57,121 nucleotides of DNA from the NCBI GenBank assembly GCA_016930085.1, contig JAFGHO010000020.1, positions 1 to 57,121 of the forward strand, read 5' to 3'. Position numbers and translations under genes: made by a program. This document shows, piece after piece, positions 32,425 to 41,840 of this stretch (position 1 is the stretch's first letter; every line of letters begins with the position of its first letter). The notes under the pieces were generated by a model, which made no database searches, was not told the origin of the DNA, and saw nothing but the letters and a program-made list of their open reading frames with translations. The DNA is from Spirochaetales bacterium (GTDB taxonomy: Bacteria > Spirochaetota > Spirochaetia > SZUA-6 > JAFGRV01).

Positions 32425-34131
32425 ATGGAAGCGAGTTCATTATTTGACAAACTTGTCCTCGATCTCAGTTCCCAGGAAAGACGGGATCTGCTCGAAAAAA
32501 TACAGGGCGTGAAGAATGTTTCGGTGGAACCCCTTTTGACCGAAACCTTTGAACAGGAAGAGACCAATTTCGATAATGAATACGACAAGCTGAGTTTGTT
32601 CCGGAAAATAATTCTGTTCATTCTCTCCCTTTTTACCGGAAAGAAACGCCGGGTGCTCGTCGAAGAGTATCTGCTAAAAAAATTGCGGGATCGTATTTAT
32701 ACGAGACATCCTGGACTTGTCGATTTTTCCCGAAAGGTATTGCTCAAGGGATTCAGGGACGAAATTGAAAGCCTGAGCCGTGCCATTTCGATATTCAAGG
32801 AACCCCTTCACCGGGTCATGAGTACGGATCGCGGCAGTTTTTTTGCGTTTCTCATCAGTATGGAGCTCGAGTTTATTCAGCAGCGAATAATCGAGGAGAC
32901 GGATCCGGTCAATATCTATGATTCACAGCATTTCACCGAGGTCGCGGAAGTAAGGGGGGAGATGGAGCGGCGCTTCAGCCATATCCTTGATTCGATTTCT
33001 CCCGAAGACAGAACACGGATATATCAGTATGCGCTTTCCCTCGATTATTTCAACCAGTTGTGCGGTTTCAACTTCGACGATATCGTGATGCAGTTCGACA
33101 ACAACCGGTTCGGGGGCAGGGGCGCTTTGGGTTTTATGATCGCAAAGAACAAACTCATGAAACTTTCCGACATTCTTCAGAGTGTCGGCTATCCGCCGCC
33201 TTCGGATGCCCTGAAAGCGGTGTTCCTGTTTCATTACCACAGCATGATCGACGATCCTGATTTCAACATGCAGAAACGGCTCGAACAGTCGCTCGAAGAG
33301 GCGGATAACGGGTTCAACTATGTGCGGAGATTCAACAACAAGGTTCCCGTGGCCGACATCGTCAAATGTATCCTCAAAAATTATAATTACAGACCGCAAA
33401 AGATAAAGGGGGGCGAAGACTGGTTTGTTCTTTTTAAAAACTACTGGCAAAACCGCTTTGACGCCATGTTCAGGACGTTTTACAAGGAGAAAAAGGTCAG
33501 GGTATTGATCGAACAGGTCCACTATTTCCTCGAAGCGGATTTCGTTTCGGAACCGCAATATTACAACCAAAATCTTTCCTATGAAAATCTGGGAATAAAA
33601 TATTACCTCTCCGTCATATTCATCAAGAATTTTTATGAGCGGCTTTTTCTCCAGAAGATCAACAGGTATATGAAAGTACTCCTTATCAATGGAAATTTTT
33701 TCAAAAAGGAAAACAGAAGTGACTTTACCGACGCGTTTAACGGTATGAATGTCGGTTATGAAATGATAGGTGCCCTGGACAAGGATGTGTCTCCGGCCGG
33801 TGAATCGGGAGCCAGGCTCGAACAACTGAACTCGGAAGTAATCAAATCGAAAGAGGTGAGAAAAAGGGCTGAAAATCTGTTCAAGAGTATCGACGCGCGG
33901 GCAAAAAAAATAGTCGAGGACGGCATCAACTGTTTCACCATTATGATCAATGTGCTTGACGGCATCCTTTACGGTAAAATCGGCGGGAAATACGATACGA
34001 TATCGAATCTCAAAAGCATCGGGGGGCGGGAAAATAACGACCTTATCGCCGCATGGCGCAGTTCGATCAATTACTTTACGAAAGGACTTCAGCTTCTCAA
34101 GGATATCTATCAACTCGAAAGCAGGGGGTAG
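32425..34131 (+). CDS. DUF5312-like conserved protein (probable spirochaete family)
   Basis: 568 residues. The opening FDKLVLDLSSQERRDLLEKI, a hydrophobic segment RKIILFILSLFTG (about 60-72) and the all-helical body resemble the spirochaete family annotated as DUF5312; this is my recollection, not a search. One membrane-associated stretch and many charged helices suggest a peripheral membrane protein. No catalytic motif is seen. It starts 25 bases after ddl, next to an AGGAGG-like site, and is probably co-transcribed with it. Confidence 0.6.
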   Translation: MEASSLFDKLVLDLSSQERRDLLEKIQGVKNVSVEPLLTETFEQEETNFDNEYDKLSLFRKIILFILSLFTGKKRRVLVEEYLLKKLRDRIYTRHPGLVDFSRKVLLKGFRDEIESLSRAISIFKEPLHRVMSTDRGSFFAFLISMELEFIQQRIIEETDPVNIYDSQHFTEVAEVRGEMERRFSHILDSISPEDRTRIYQYALSLDYFNQLCGFNFDDIVMQFDNNRFGGRGALGFMIAKNKLMKLSDILQSVGYPPPSDALKAVFLFHYHSMIDDPDFNMQKRLEQSLEEADNGFNYVRRFNNKVPVADIVKCILKNYNYRPQKIKGGEDWFVLFKNYWQNRFDAMFRTFYKEKKVRVLIEQVHYFLEADFVSEPQYYNQNLSYENLGIKYYLSVIFIKNFYERLFLQKINRYMKVLLINGNFFKKENRSDFTDAFNGMNVGYEMIGALDKDVSPAGESGARLEQLNSEVIKSKEVRKRAENLFKSIDARAKKIVEDGINCFTIMINVLDGILYGKIGGKYDTISNLKSIGGRENNDLIAAWRSSINYFTKGLQLLKDIYQLESRG

Positions 34132-34153
34132 CGGACGCGGCCTTTATGTCGAT

Positions 34154-34170
34154 CCGCTTGAGCGGTTTTT
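34154..34170 (+). terminator. Short terminator after the DUF5312-like gene
   Basis: CCGC (34154-34157) pairs with GCGG (34162-34165) around a four-base loop, followed by TTTTT. The stem is short, so the call is moderate. It lies in the gap between convergent genes. Confidence 0.45.
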
Positions 34171-34262
34171 GTGCAAACAAGCACGTATATTTAATCCGGA
34201 CTGTTGCAGGGAAAACCGCATTGACCCTGACGACGGCCTGACGGAAGGCGTTATTCACAAGC

Positions 34263-35843
34263 TCAGCCGGCAAACCTGAATATGATCTGAATCATACCGA
34301 TCAACGCCCCCAGGATCGCGCCGAACACGTTTATCCATTTGAGTTGTTTGGCGATCACCATGAGGATGAGTTTTTCGACCTCCGAGACATCAAGCGCGTC
34401 GATCTTGTTCACCACGATGGTCTTGATATCCAGGCTCGAAAGGAGATCCGGCAGCTTTTCGTCAAGAAGGCCGATGAGGTTGTCGAAAATGAAACGGTCC
34501 AGCGCAGCTTTTGTCTCCGCATCGAGATCCAGTATCTCGGCCAGCGGGCGGTCTTCCATGCTTTGCAACAGCGAGGTGATGAGTTTCACCACCACCTGCG
34601 ACAATACCTCCGCCGTTTCGGGCCGCGTGAGTGTTTTTGTGACGAATGATTGTATTGCCAGAACGATATCCTCTTCACTGACAGCCAGCTGTTTTTCCAG
34701 TATTTCCTTTATTGTTTTATCCTTTTGTCCGTCGATGAATGAAGTGATATTGGAGGCGATGAACGCCTCCGTTTTTCCGCTTTTCAGAATGGAGAAGAGG
34801 TTTTCCGCCACGAGCCGTATCTTCGCATTGATATCGATTGATTCCGAATAGAAAAGATCGAACACACCCTGTTTGAGCCATCTGTGCATTCCCTTCTTCG
34901 AGGATTCGATAAAATGAGTCTGATTGACGGGATCCTTTGCGGCTTCCTCGATATAATTGAGCGCATCGTCGATGATTTCGGGCATTTTTTCCGCCAGGGT
35001 CTTGTCGTACTGGGCGACGGACACGACGATCTGCTGAAAGATATTGAGTTTTTTAAAAATTTCCTTGAGAAGTTCCCTTCCCTGTGTTTCAAGGTCCTTT
35101 TTCGTATATTCGGAACGCAGCCAGATAAACAGAGAGGCAAGCAGATCGGGAAGAAAAAGCCTGAAACTCGTAACGGCGGCATCGACCAGATCCGCTGGAA
35201 TAATATCTTTCAGAGGGGTGTTTTTTGCAAGCTGGTTGTTCGTCCATTCGGTGATTTCCTGAAGCAGCCATGCCCGTAATTTTTCACCGGTTAAAAAAGG
35301 AAGGAGGTAAGCGGTGGTTATCGCTTTTATATCGATTTTTTCCGTGACGGCGGAGAATTTCCGGCCGGTAAACGACCGGACGAAATCTCCCGTCATGGAA
35401 GCGATCCCCTCTCCGACCTTTCCCGAAGAGAAGAAGGAATGAAGGGCCCCCGAAAGAAACGACTCGATATAATCGTAGACCACGGCGAATTTTCTGCTTT
35501 TGAGAATAGCGACGGGGGAGTCAAGGATATGTTCCGTCAAATTCGAGATATTGAGGTAAAGGCTTTCACGGAATGCCTGGTTTGCGATATGGTTTCTGAG
35601 CGCCTCCGTGGTGAGAAGATTTCTGGAAACCATGTTCCCGATACTGTCCGCAAGCTGATGCCGCTGTTTCGGGATGATACCGGGTGTGAACGGTATCCTG
35701 ATGCCGAACACCCGCTTTTCATGCAGCGGCCGGAAAAGCATTTTTATCGCCACCATATTGGTCACATAGCCGATAATCGCCCCGAGAAGGGGGGGGAGGA
35801 TCCATGGAAGAAGCCGGATGATGGTGTCGGTGAATGCCGTCAT
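34263..35843 (-). CDS. DUF445 (YheB-like) membrane protein
   Basis: 526 residues. It starts with a helix (LPWILPPLLGAIIGYVTNMVAIKMLF) and the family mark RPLHEKRVFGIRIPFTPGIIPKQRH, runs through a long helical region of about 430 residues, and ends with a second helix (NVFGAILGALIGMIQIIF). DUF445 proteins are anchored at both ends of a helical stalk; in Bacillus the YheB relative affects spore or envelope properties. The exact role is unknown. It is the last gene after the cohesin lipoprotein and SH3 lipoprotein, 102 bases downstream of the latter. Confidence 0.88.
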   Translation of the reverse strand: MTAFTDTIIRLLPWILPPLLGAIIGYVTNMVAIKMLFRPLHEKRVFGIRIPFTPGIIPKQRHQLADSIGNMVSRNLLTTEALRNHIANQAFRESLYLNISNLTEHILDSPVAILKSRKFAVVYDYIESFLSGALHSFFSSGKVGEGIASMTGDFVRSFTGRKFSAVTEKIDIKAITTAYLLPFLTGEKLRAWLLQEITEWTNNQLAKNTPLKDIIPADLVDAAVTSFRLFLPDLLASLFIWLRSEYTKKDLETQGRELLKEIFKKLNIFQQIVVSVAQYDKTLAEKMPEIIDDALNYIEEAAKDPVNQTHFIESSKKGMHRWLKQGVFDLFYSESIDINAKIRLVAENLFSILKSGKTEAFIASNITSFIDGQKDKTIKEILEKQLAVSEEDIVLAIQSFVTKTLTRPETAEVLSQVVVKLITSLLQSMEDRPLAEILDLDAETKAALDRFIFDNLIGLLDEKLPDLLSSLDIKTIVVNKIDALDVSEVEKLILMVIAKQLKWINVFGAILGALIGMIQIIFRFAG

Positions 35844-35945
35844 GCGTTCGCTTCCCCCTGCCGGATCGTTTTTTTTCGGTTTTTACGGCAGGCGGAAAAA
35901 GGAAAAAAGGGATTTCGTCCTTTCCACCCCTTTTTGTCCCGCCTT

Positions 35946-36338
35946 TTACAAAAGGTCCTGGGCATAGGTTCCGGCATCTTTTTGGGAATTGAATATGACC
36001 ATATACGCACCGAATACCCACCCGCGGTCCCCGTCAAAGGTGATGTGGTACCAGTAGTCGGTCTTGTCTTCAATAACGGATTTTTCCTCTGTTTTGGATA
36101 TTATTTCCACGATCATCCCCCGCGGAATTCCCGTCAGCATCCGGGCCTGTTTTGACGGGCGTTCCCGCAGCCTGAGAAAATTACTCGTCACCACACCCCA
36201 TGTGGTACGTGAGGAAAGCACCGACGTGGGGGGGAGGGTGATCGTTTCCACTTCCGCCTCCCTTCCGCAGGACAGACCGCACAGGGTTATACACGTGAAG
36301 ACAAGAAAATAAAGCATGGATTTGTGCATAATCTTCAT
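35946..36338 (-). CDS. Lipoprotein with bacterial SH3 domain
   Basis: 130 residues. The signal peptide ends LCGLSC (lipobox, Cys near residue 24). A Thr/Pro-rich spacer leads to a bacterial SH3 domain (about 49-117; VTSNFLRLRERPSKQARMLT, then WYHITFDGDRGWVFGAYM). Such domains often bind peptidoglycan peptides. The ATG lies six bases after the cohesin lipoprotein stop, so the two are one operon. A nearby in-frame ATG three codons later is equally possible. It may help hold the system at the cell wall. Confidence 0.82.
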   Translation of the reverse strand: MKIMHKSMLYFLVFTCITLCGLSCGREAEVETITLPPTSVLSSRTTWGVVTSNFLRLRERPSKQARMLTGIPRGMIVEIISKTEEKSVIEDKTDYWYHITFDGDRGWVFGAYMVIFNSQKDAGTYAQDLL

Positions 36339-36344
36339 TACCCC

Positions 36345-38131
36345 TTATTTAACCGTTACACGCGCACTGATGCCGCGTTTGTTTCCGATCGGATCCGTAT
36401 TTGCATCCGTCAGGTCCTTGACCGTCACGCTGATCGTCGCGGTGCCCGTCCCGACGGCCGTCCAGTTGAGTCTGAGGAGGTAGAGATCCTCACCCGGCCC
36501 CTTTCCCGACGTATCGAATCCACCTATAACAAGCCTGCCCGGCGTGAGATTGACGGCGGCGACGAATCCCTGGGGTCCCGCTTCCACTCCCTTGTTGCCG
36601 ACTCCGGTATTGACATTGAGGATGCCGGAATCGAATCCGATTTCAATTCCATATGCCGCGATTTTCTGATTCCCGCTGTTCACGTGCACTTCGTTCGAAA
36701 ACCTGGCCCCCATACTGACGGAACCCGATGCCGGTTCGATCCAGACTTCTCCGGTGCCGGGCGCCGCGGGGGCGGGAGCGGATGTCGCTTTGGGACTGGG
36801 AGAAGGGGAAGGTGTATCCGTCGGCGTCGGAGAAGGTGTCGCCGTCGCGGTAACAACGGGAGGCGCCGTGGGCGCATCGGTATACACGGGTTCCTCATAA
36901 TACGCGTCTGTCCGGCGGGGAGGGCCGGTCGGCGCGTCCGTCTTTCCGGCGTTGCCCGGGCCGGGCGGCTGCGTCGAATAATTATCTTCATATGGCGGTT
37001 GATCGTCGTTACCGTATTCATCATAATCCCGGTAATCGTCGTCATTCCGCGCGATATACTCATCTCCGGCATTCTCTTCCCATACCCCTTCCCCGTCATT
37101 GCCGGGCTGATTGTCGCCGCCGTATTGATTGTCATACCCTGATTGGCTTTGGTAATCGCCCTGATTGCCGTTTGCAATCAGGGCTTCTTTCGTGTCCGCG
37201 ATCCCGACCACCCCTTCGATGCTGAATGGTTTTTCGAACAACGCCTTTTTTTTGCTTTTCACCTCGATCAGACCGATTTTGAGCGTCGAAACGCCCGGTT
37301 TGAGGGCGATGAAGTGAATGGAAAGCAGATGTACGTCCGGAAGCGGCCCGATGCCGTTCCCGGACGTCCCTTCGACGGTCAGGTATCCTTCCTCTTTTGC
37401 ATCCACCGATAAGGAAAAATCCCCGATCCCCATCGTGATACCCTTCTCCCCTTTCCCGGCATCGGGTTTCATCAATTCTTTCGGATAGGAAACAATAATG
37501 TCAAAGGAAGTCAGTTTTTCGCTTCCGGTATTGAGATGCAATGCGGTTGAAAAGGAGTCGTTCTTTTCCGCAATGAGATAGTTCGGCTCGAGCCACGCAT
37601 GCTTCCCGCTTTTTTCCGCCGCCGGAAGCCGGAGAGAAATTCCCGTTTTTTCCGGCTTTTTTACAATACCCGTTCCGGTAGGTTCAGGTTTCGGCTTTTC
37701 TTCGACGGGAGGTTTCAGGACGATTTCCTTCAGAACGATGTTGACGACGACTTCATTCGAATAGATGGATCGTTTTTTATCCTTGAAGGCAAACGCCCTG
37801 TATGCATATGTGGTGATGTCGTCCGTTATTGCCGTATCTTCGTAGTCCCGTTCGGATTTGCCGCGAGAAACGATCTCCCGGAATCCCTCCGTTTCATCGG
37901 TTTTTTTTTCGATGATAAAACCTTCGATATCGTCTTCTTTTCCTTCCCATTTCCAGCTTAACCGTATGGTATTGTCTTTTGTAAATAGGGCGGAAAGGTT
38001 ATACGGAAAATTGAGGTTTTGCGGATTCACATCCTTTGTGGGACAGGTAAAAAGCAGCAAAAGGAGTGTAAAAAAAAAAGGAGGATTGTGGGGAGTGTTA
38101 CGACAACGATTTTTTTTGGATCGATTTCCAT
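36345..38131 (-). CDS. Cohesin-like surface lipoprotein (FnIII + two cohesin-like modules), reading frame broken by one base in the signal peptide
   Basis: The main frame (571 residues from a TTG at 38060) holds an FnIII domain (about 18-110), a cohesin-like module (155-290), a long linker rich in Asp, Tyr, Asn, Gln, Pro and Thr (295-435) and a second cohesin-like module (438-571), each with a beta-sandwich pattern such as AAYGIEIGFDSGILNV and a Gly-rich GGFDTSGKGPGEDLYLLRL. It begins with LLFTCPT, the end of a lipoprotein signal peptide. The rest of that signal (a basic start, then a long hydrophobic run) is encoded from an ATG at 38131 but one base out of phase; adding a single T to the run at 38070-38079 joins them perfectly. 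A promoter lies just upstream. It leads an operon with the SH3 lipoprotein. Confidence 0.72.
38070..38079. repeat. Run of ten T (coding strand) in the cohesin lipoprotein signal sequence
   Basis: Ten consecutive A on the plus strand, read as ten T in the mRNA sense, inside the hydrophobic part of the signal peptide. The ATG at 38131 and the body of the protein are out of phase by one base; eleven T would join them into an intact lipoprotein signal with a lipobox. The simplest biological reading is slipped-strand phase variation or transcriptional slippage. A sequencing or assembly error must be excluded. A second run of eight (38109-38117 region) lies nearby. Confidence 0.75.
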
Positions 38132-38175
38132 GATTTTTAGTCCAGTATGTTCTCGATATTGAAATATACTGATCT

Positions 38176-38205
38176 ATTATATCACGATTTCCCCAATCAT
38201 GTCCA
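38176..38205 (-). promoter_or_regulatory. Predicted promoter of the cohesin lipoprotein operon
   Basis: On the minus strand TGGACA (38205-38200) and TATAAT (38181-38176) are 18 bases apart. Transcription would start near 38169, about 38 bases before the ATG at 38131. This supports the ATG as the intended start even though its frame is out of phase with the body. Confidence 0.5.
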
Positions 38206-38233
38206 GTGCCATGAAAGGGTTTTTCGTTTTCTG

Positions 38234-38250
38234 TCCGCGGCCGCCGCGGA
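38234..38250. other. GC hairpin just after uvrB
   Basis: TCCGCGG (38234-38240) pairs with CCGCGGA (38244-38250) around a three-base loop, starting three bases after the uvrB stop. On the minus strand no T run follows (the next bases are A-rich), so it is not a canonical terminator for uvrB. Confidence 0.4.
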
Positions 38251-38252
38251 CC

Positions 38253-40241
38253 TCAGACATTCATTTCCTTAATTCGTTTTATCTCGTCCCTTACAACGGC
38301 AGCGCGCTCGAACTCGAGATTTTTCGCATACTTAAGCATTTCCGCCTCCAGGGTTTTTATCAGTTCCGCTTTTTGTTTTGGAATGACGAGATTGTAACTC
38401 TGTTTTATGAGGTCGATACTCATTTTTTCGTCCCTCTTTTTCTCCTCTTCCTTGCGAAGGAGGATATCCTGGATCGATTTTGATATGGTTCTTGGAGTGA
38501 TATTGTGTTTCCGGTTGTATTCCAGCTGGACCGTTCGTCTCCGTTGCGTTTCATCGATTGCCGTTTTCATGGCATCCGATACCTTGTCCGCGTACATGAT
38601 GACCCTCCCGTTGATATTCCGGGCGGCCCGTCCGATGGTCTGGATGAGGGAAGTCGCGGAACGGAGAAACCCGATTTTCTCCGCGTCGAGAATCGCGATA
38701 AGCGACACTTCCGGAATATCGAGTCCTTCCCTGAGAAGGTTGATGCCGACCACCACGTCGAAATCTCCGGTTCTCAGCGCCTTTATGATGCGGACGCGTT
38801 CGAATGTGTCGATCTCGGAATGGAGGTAGCTTACCTTGAGACCGAGTTCGGAAAGGTAGGCAGAGAGGTCTTCCGCCATTTTTTTCGTCAGGGTGGTGAC
38901 GAGGGTTCTCTCGTTTTTTCCGATTTGTTTCCTGATTTCCGCGTAGAGGTCGTCGATCTGGCCCTCCGTCGGCCTCACCTCGACTTCGGGATCGAGAAGG
39001 CCGGTGGGACGGATAATCTGCTCGACAATGGCCGCCGATTTTTCGAGTTCTTCCGCACCCGGTGTCGCCGATACATAAATGACCTTGTTGAGAAGGCTTT
39101 CCACCTCTCTCGCCATAAGGGGCCGGTTGTCGAGCGCGGAAGGAAGCCTGAATCCGTATCTGACGAGTGAGAGTTTACGCGACCGGTCCCCCTCATACAT
39201 TCCCCGGATCTGCGGAATCGTGACATGCGATTCATCGATAAAGGCGAGAAAATTATCCGGGAAGAAATCGATAAGGACGGCGGGACGTTCCCCCTCCTTT
39301 CTGCCGCTTAAGTGCCGTGAATAATTCTCGATACCCGAGCAGTATCCCATTTCGGTCAGCATTTCGAGGTCGTATTCGGTACGGGATTTTAGCCGCTCCG
39401 CTTCGAGTTGTTTTCCTTCGGCAATAAGTTCTTCGTATCGGTCCTTCAATTCCAGCCGTATCGCCTCGAGTGCGTGATGAACGCGTTCTTCGGGCATGAC
39501 AAAGTATTTGGCCGGATAAATGACGCAAAAATCGCGTTCTTCAATGGTTTCCCCCGTGAGGGGGTCGATCGTGCGAATACGCTCCACTTCATCGAACGAC
39601 AATTCGATCCTGATCGCTTTCAGCGAATAGGAGGGATATACTTCAAGGACGTCTCCCCGAACCCTGAATTTCGACCGCTCCAATACCGAATCGTTTCTTG
39701 TGTACTGGAGTGCTACCAGGTGTCTGAGAAGATCGCGCAGATCGATGGACGAACCCTTTTCGATTCGCAGGCGCATCTCCCTGTAGTCGGACGGGTTGCC
39801 GATACCATAGATACAGGATACCGTTGCCACGATAATGACGTCCTGCCGTTCGAGAAGTGACGCCGTGGCGGAAAGTCTCAGCCTGTCGATTTCATCGTTT
39901 ATCGAAGCGTCTTTCGCTATATAAAGGTCTTTTCCCGGAACATACGCTTCCGGCTGATAATAGTCATAGTAGGATACAAAGTATTCCACCGCGTTTTCGG
40001 GGAAAAAATCCTTGAACTCACGGTAGAGCTGCGCGGCGAGGGTCTTGTTATGGGAGATGACGAGGGTGGGAAGCTGCGTCGCTTCGATTATTTTCGCCAT
40101 GGTAAAGGTTTTTCCCGAACCTGTAACCCCTTTCAGGGTCTGAAACCGTGTATGTTCCTTCACCTTTTCGGATAATTTACGAATCGCCTCTCCCTGGTCT
40201 CCGGCGGGAGAAAATTTGGATATGACCCTGAACTTTTTCAT
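38253..40241 (-). CDS. uvrB: UvrABC excinuclease subunit B
   Basis: 662 residues, full length. Damage-recognition helicase subunit that loads UvrC. Walker A is GVTGSGKT; the beta-hairpin is [21 protein letters not shown]; helicase motifs include FIDESHV, YVSATP and IGRAARN. The UVR domain at the C-terminus ([28 protein letters not shown]) binds UvrC. No unusual insertion is seen. It is transcribed in the same direction as htrA upstream but probably from its own promoter. Confidence 0.97.
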   Translation of the reverse strand: MKKFRVISKFSPAGDQGEAIRKLSEKVKEHTRFQTLKGVTGSGKTFTMAKIIEATQLPTLVISHNKTLAAQLYREFKDFFPENAVEYFVSYYDYYQPEAYVPGKDLYIAKDASINDEIDRLRLSATASLLERQDVIIVATVSCIYGIGNPSDYREMRLRIEKGSSIDLRDLLRHLVALQYTRNDSVLERSKFRVRGDVLEVYPSYSLKAIRIELSFDEVERIRTIDPLTGETIEERDFCVIYPAKYFVMPEERVHHALEAIRLELKDRYEELIAEGKQLEAERLKSRTEYDLEMLTEMGYCSGIENYSRHLSGRKEGERPAVLIDFFPDNFLAFIDESHVTIPQIRGMYEGDRSRKLSLVRYGFRLPSALDNRPLMAREVESLLNKVIYVSATPGAEELEKSAAIVEQIIRPTGLLDPEVEVRPTEGQIDDLYAEIRKQIGKNERTLVTTLTKKMAEDLSAYLSELGLKVSYLHSEIDTFERVRIIKALRTGDFDVVVGINLLREGLDIPEVSLIAILDAEKIGFLRSATSLIQTIGRAARNINGRVIMYADKVSDAMKTAIDETQRRRTVQLEYNRKHNITPRTISKSIQDILLRKEEEKKRDEKMSIDLIKQSYNLVIPKQKAELIKTLEAEMLKYAKNLEFERAAVVRDEIKRIKEMNV

Positions 40242-40278
40242 CCGCTTTATTCTACACTTTTTTACGGATATTGTCAGA

Positions 40279-41520
40279 CTACCAGCTGTATTTTTTCGGC
40301 CGTTCCGATAATATAATGGAAAATGATTTATATGAAGCGCCGCGCAATACCGTTACCGGCACGCTTTCACCCGGCTTGTTGTCTTCGAGGGCGCTGTAGA
40401 GATCGGTAAGGTCCTTTACCGACATGCCGTCTATGTCAACGATAATGTCGCCGCCGAGATAGATAATGCTTCTGCCGTAACGTACCGGTGTGGTTCCGCC
40501 TTTTATCCCCGCCTTTTCCGCATTCCCGCCCTTGATTGTCTGAGATACCAGGATGCCGTGATCGATTTTGTATCCCGCGTATCGGACCAGTGTGGGGAAA
40601 AGCTGTACCGGAACGATTTCAATCCAACCCCTTTTAACCTTGCCGTAGGTAATGAGATCGGGAATAACGCGCCGTGCCGTATCAACGGGAACGGCGAAAC
40701 CGATACCCACCGAACCCCCGGAAGGTGAGACGATCATCGTATTCACCCCTATCATCTTGCCGTGTGAATTGAGTAGCGGCCCCCCCGAGTTACCGGGATT
40801 TATGGATGCATCCGTTTGAATCGTTTCCTTGATAATCAGTCCAGAATCCGTTTTCAGCGGCCTTCCCAAAGCGGAAATGATACCCTCGGTCATCGTTCGC
40901 TGGAGTCCGAAAGGATTTCCGATAGCGAGGACCTTTTGACCGACGGCAAGATTATCCGATTCCCCGAAAGGGATCGTCGTCAGTTTCTTGCCGCCCGGAT
41001 CGAATTTCAGGACCGCGAGGTCGTTTTCGGGATCGACACCAAGAACGGTTCCGGTATATTCTGAACCGTCCGCCAGTGTTATACTCAGGCTGTCGGCGTC
41101 TTCGACGACATGGTAATTGGTGAGGACCCGTCCTTCCTGGTCGATGATCGAACCGGACCCCGAGCCGCCTTCCTGCGGAACTGGTTCCAGAAACCAGTTG
41201 TAGCTGTAGATGATGGTCGTGATATTGACCACAGCATGATTCAAACGCCTGTATACGTCGATATTTTCATGCTCCGATTCGGAAAGCAGATCGTCCGTTT
41301 CAGAGGCCGACAATGAATCATATAATACCGGTGTTGCATCATTATTATAATATTCGTCGTGTGATGATGATGTTTTTTCGTCCTGATAAGCGGCGCCGGG
41401 AGTGTGCCGGTTTGCCCCTCCCGGCATGGCGATAAGAAAGAAAATGCCGGCAAGTGATACGGTCAGAAGTGAACTGATGACGGAATAAAAAACGAGCTGA
41501 CGTTTTGAGTACAACTTCAT
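40279..41520 (-). CDS. htrA: HtrA/DegP-family serine protease with PDZ domain
   Basis: 413 residues. One N-terminal helix (about 10-35) anchors the protein to the inner membrane. A linker rich in Ser, His and acidic residues leads to a trypsin-like domain: His in [10 protein letters not shown], Asp in DPENDLAVL, Ser in INPGNSGGP. One PDZ domain follows (about 310-400; [18 protein letters not shown]). It cleaves or refolds damaged envelope proteins. The start is the ATG with GAGAGGAGG upstream; an extension of 29 codons is rejected. The gap 41521-41840 upstream separates it from a divergent gene and contains no other supported gene. Confidence 0.93.
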   Translation of the reverse strand: MKLYSKRQLVFYSVISSLLTVSLAGIFFLIAMPGGANRHTPGAAYQDEKTSSSHDEYYNNDATPVLYDSLSASETDDLLSESEHENIDVYRRLNHAVVNITTIIYSYNWFLEPVPQEGGSGSGSIIDQEGRVLTNYHVVEDADSLSITLADGSEYTGTVLGVDPENDLAVLKFDPGGKKLTTIPFGESDNLAVGQKVLAIGNPFGLQRTMTEGIISALGRPLKTDSGLIIKETIQTDASINPGNSGGPLLNSHGKMIGVNTMIVSPSGGSVGIGFAVPVDTARRVIPDLITYGKVKRGWIEIVPVQLFPTLVRYAGYKIDHGILVSQTIKGGNAEKAGIKGGTTPVRYGRSIIYLGGDIIVDIDGMSVKDLTDLYSALEDNKPGESVPVTVLRGASYKSFSIILSERPKKYSW

Positions 41521-41840
41521 GAAAGCCTCCTCTCTTACCTTCGTGTGGATGTTTTCGCACCCGGCCGCCCATGTATGAAAAATAGCCATCTTCGTGAAAA
41601 GTATCAAGATGAAAATGGAAAAAAATCGGAGTTCCCGGACGGCCGAAATATGACCTTGTCATCGTTTCCGTTTTCCGGAATCATCCGTGCGGGCATTGCG
41701 AAAGTTGATAAATTTATATTGAATTTTTTCGAAACGAATATTATTGTGTACTATAATCCCGGTGAAAAATCCTTTTCGATAATATGAGAAGCGTGATTTA
41801 CATTAACAAATGACGTCCGGGGGGAGGCATTGATCCAACG

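Noticed and set aside
32923-34113. 396-codon frame on the minus strand
   Set aside because: Antisense to the DUF5312-like gene, with no ribosome site or family resemblance.
13949-38131. Classical cellulosome
   Set aside because: Only one dockerin enzyme and two cohesin-like modules are present; no CBM3 scaffoldin, SLH anchoring or clustered cellulases are seen, so only a minimal or non-cellulosomal system is proposed.
38234-38250. Terminator after uvrB
   Set aside because: The hairpin is strong, but no T run follows on the minus strand.
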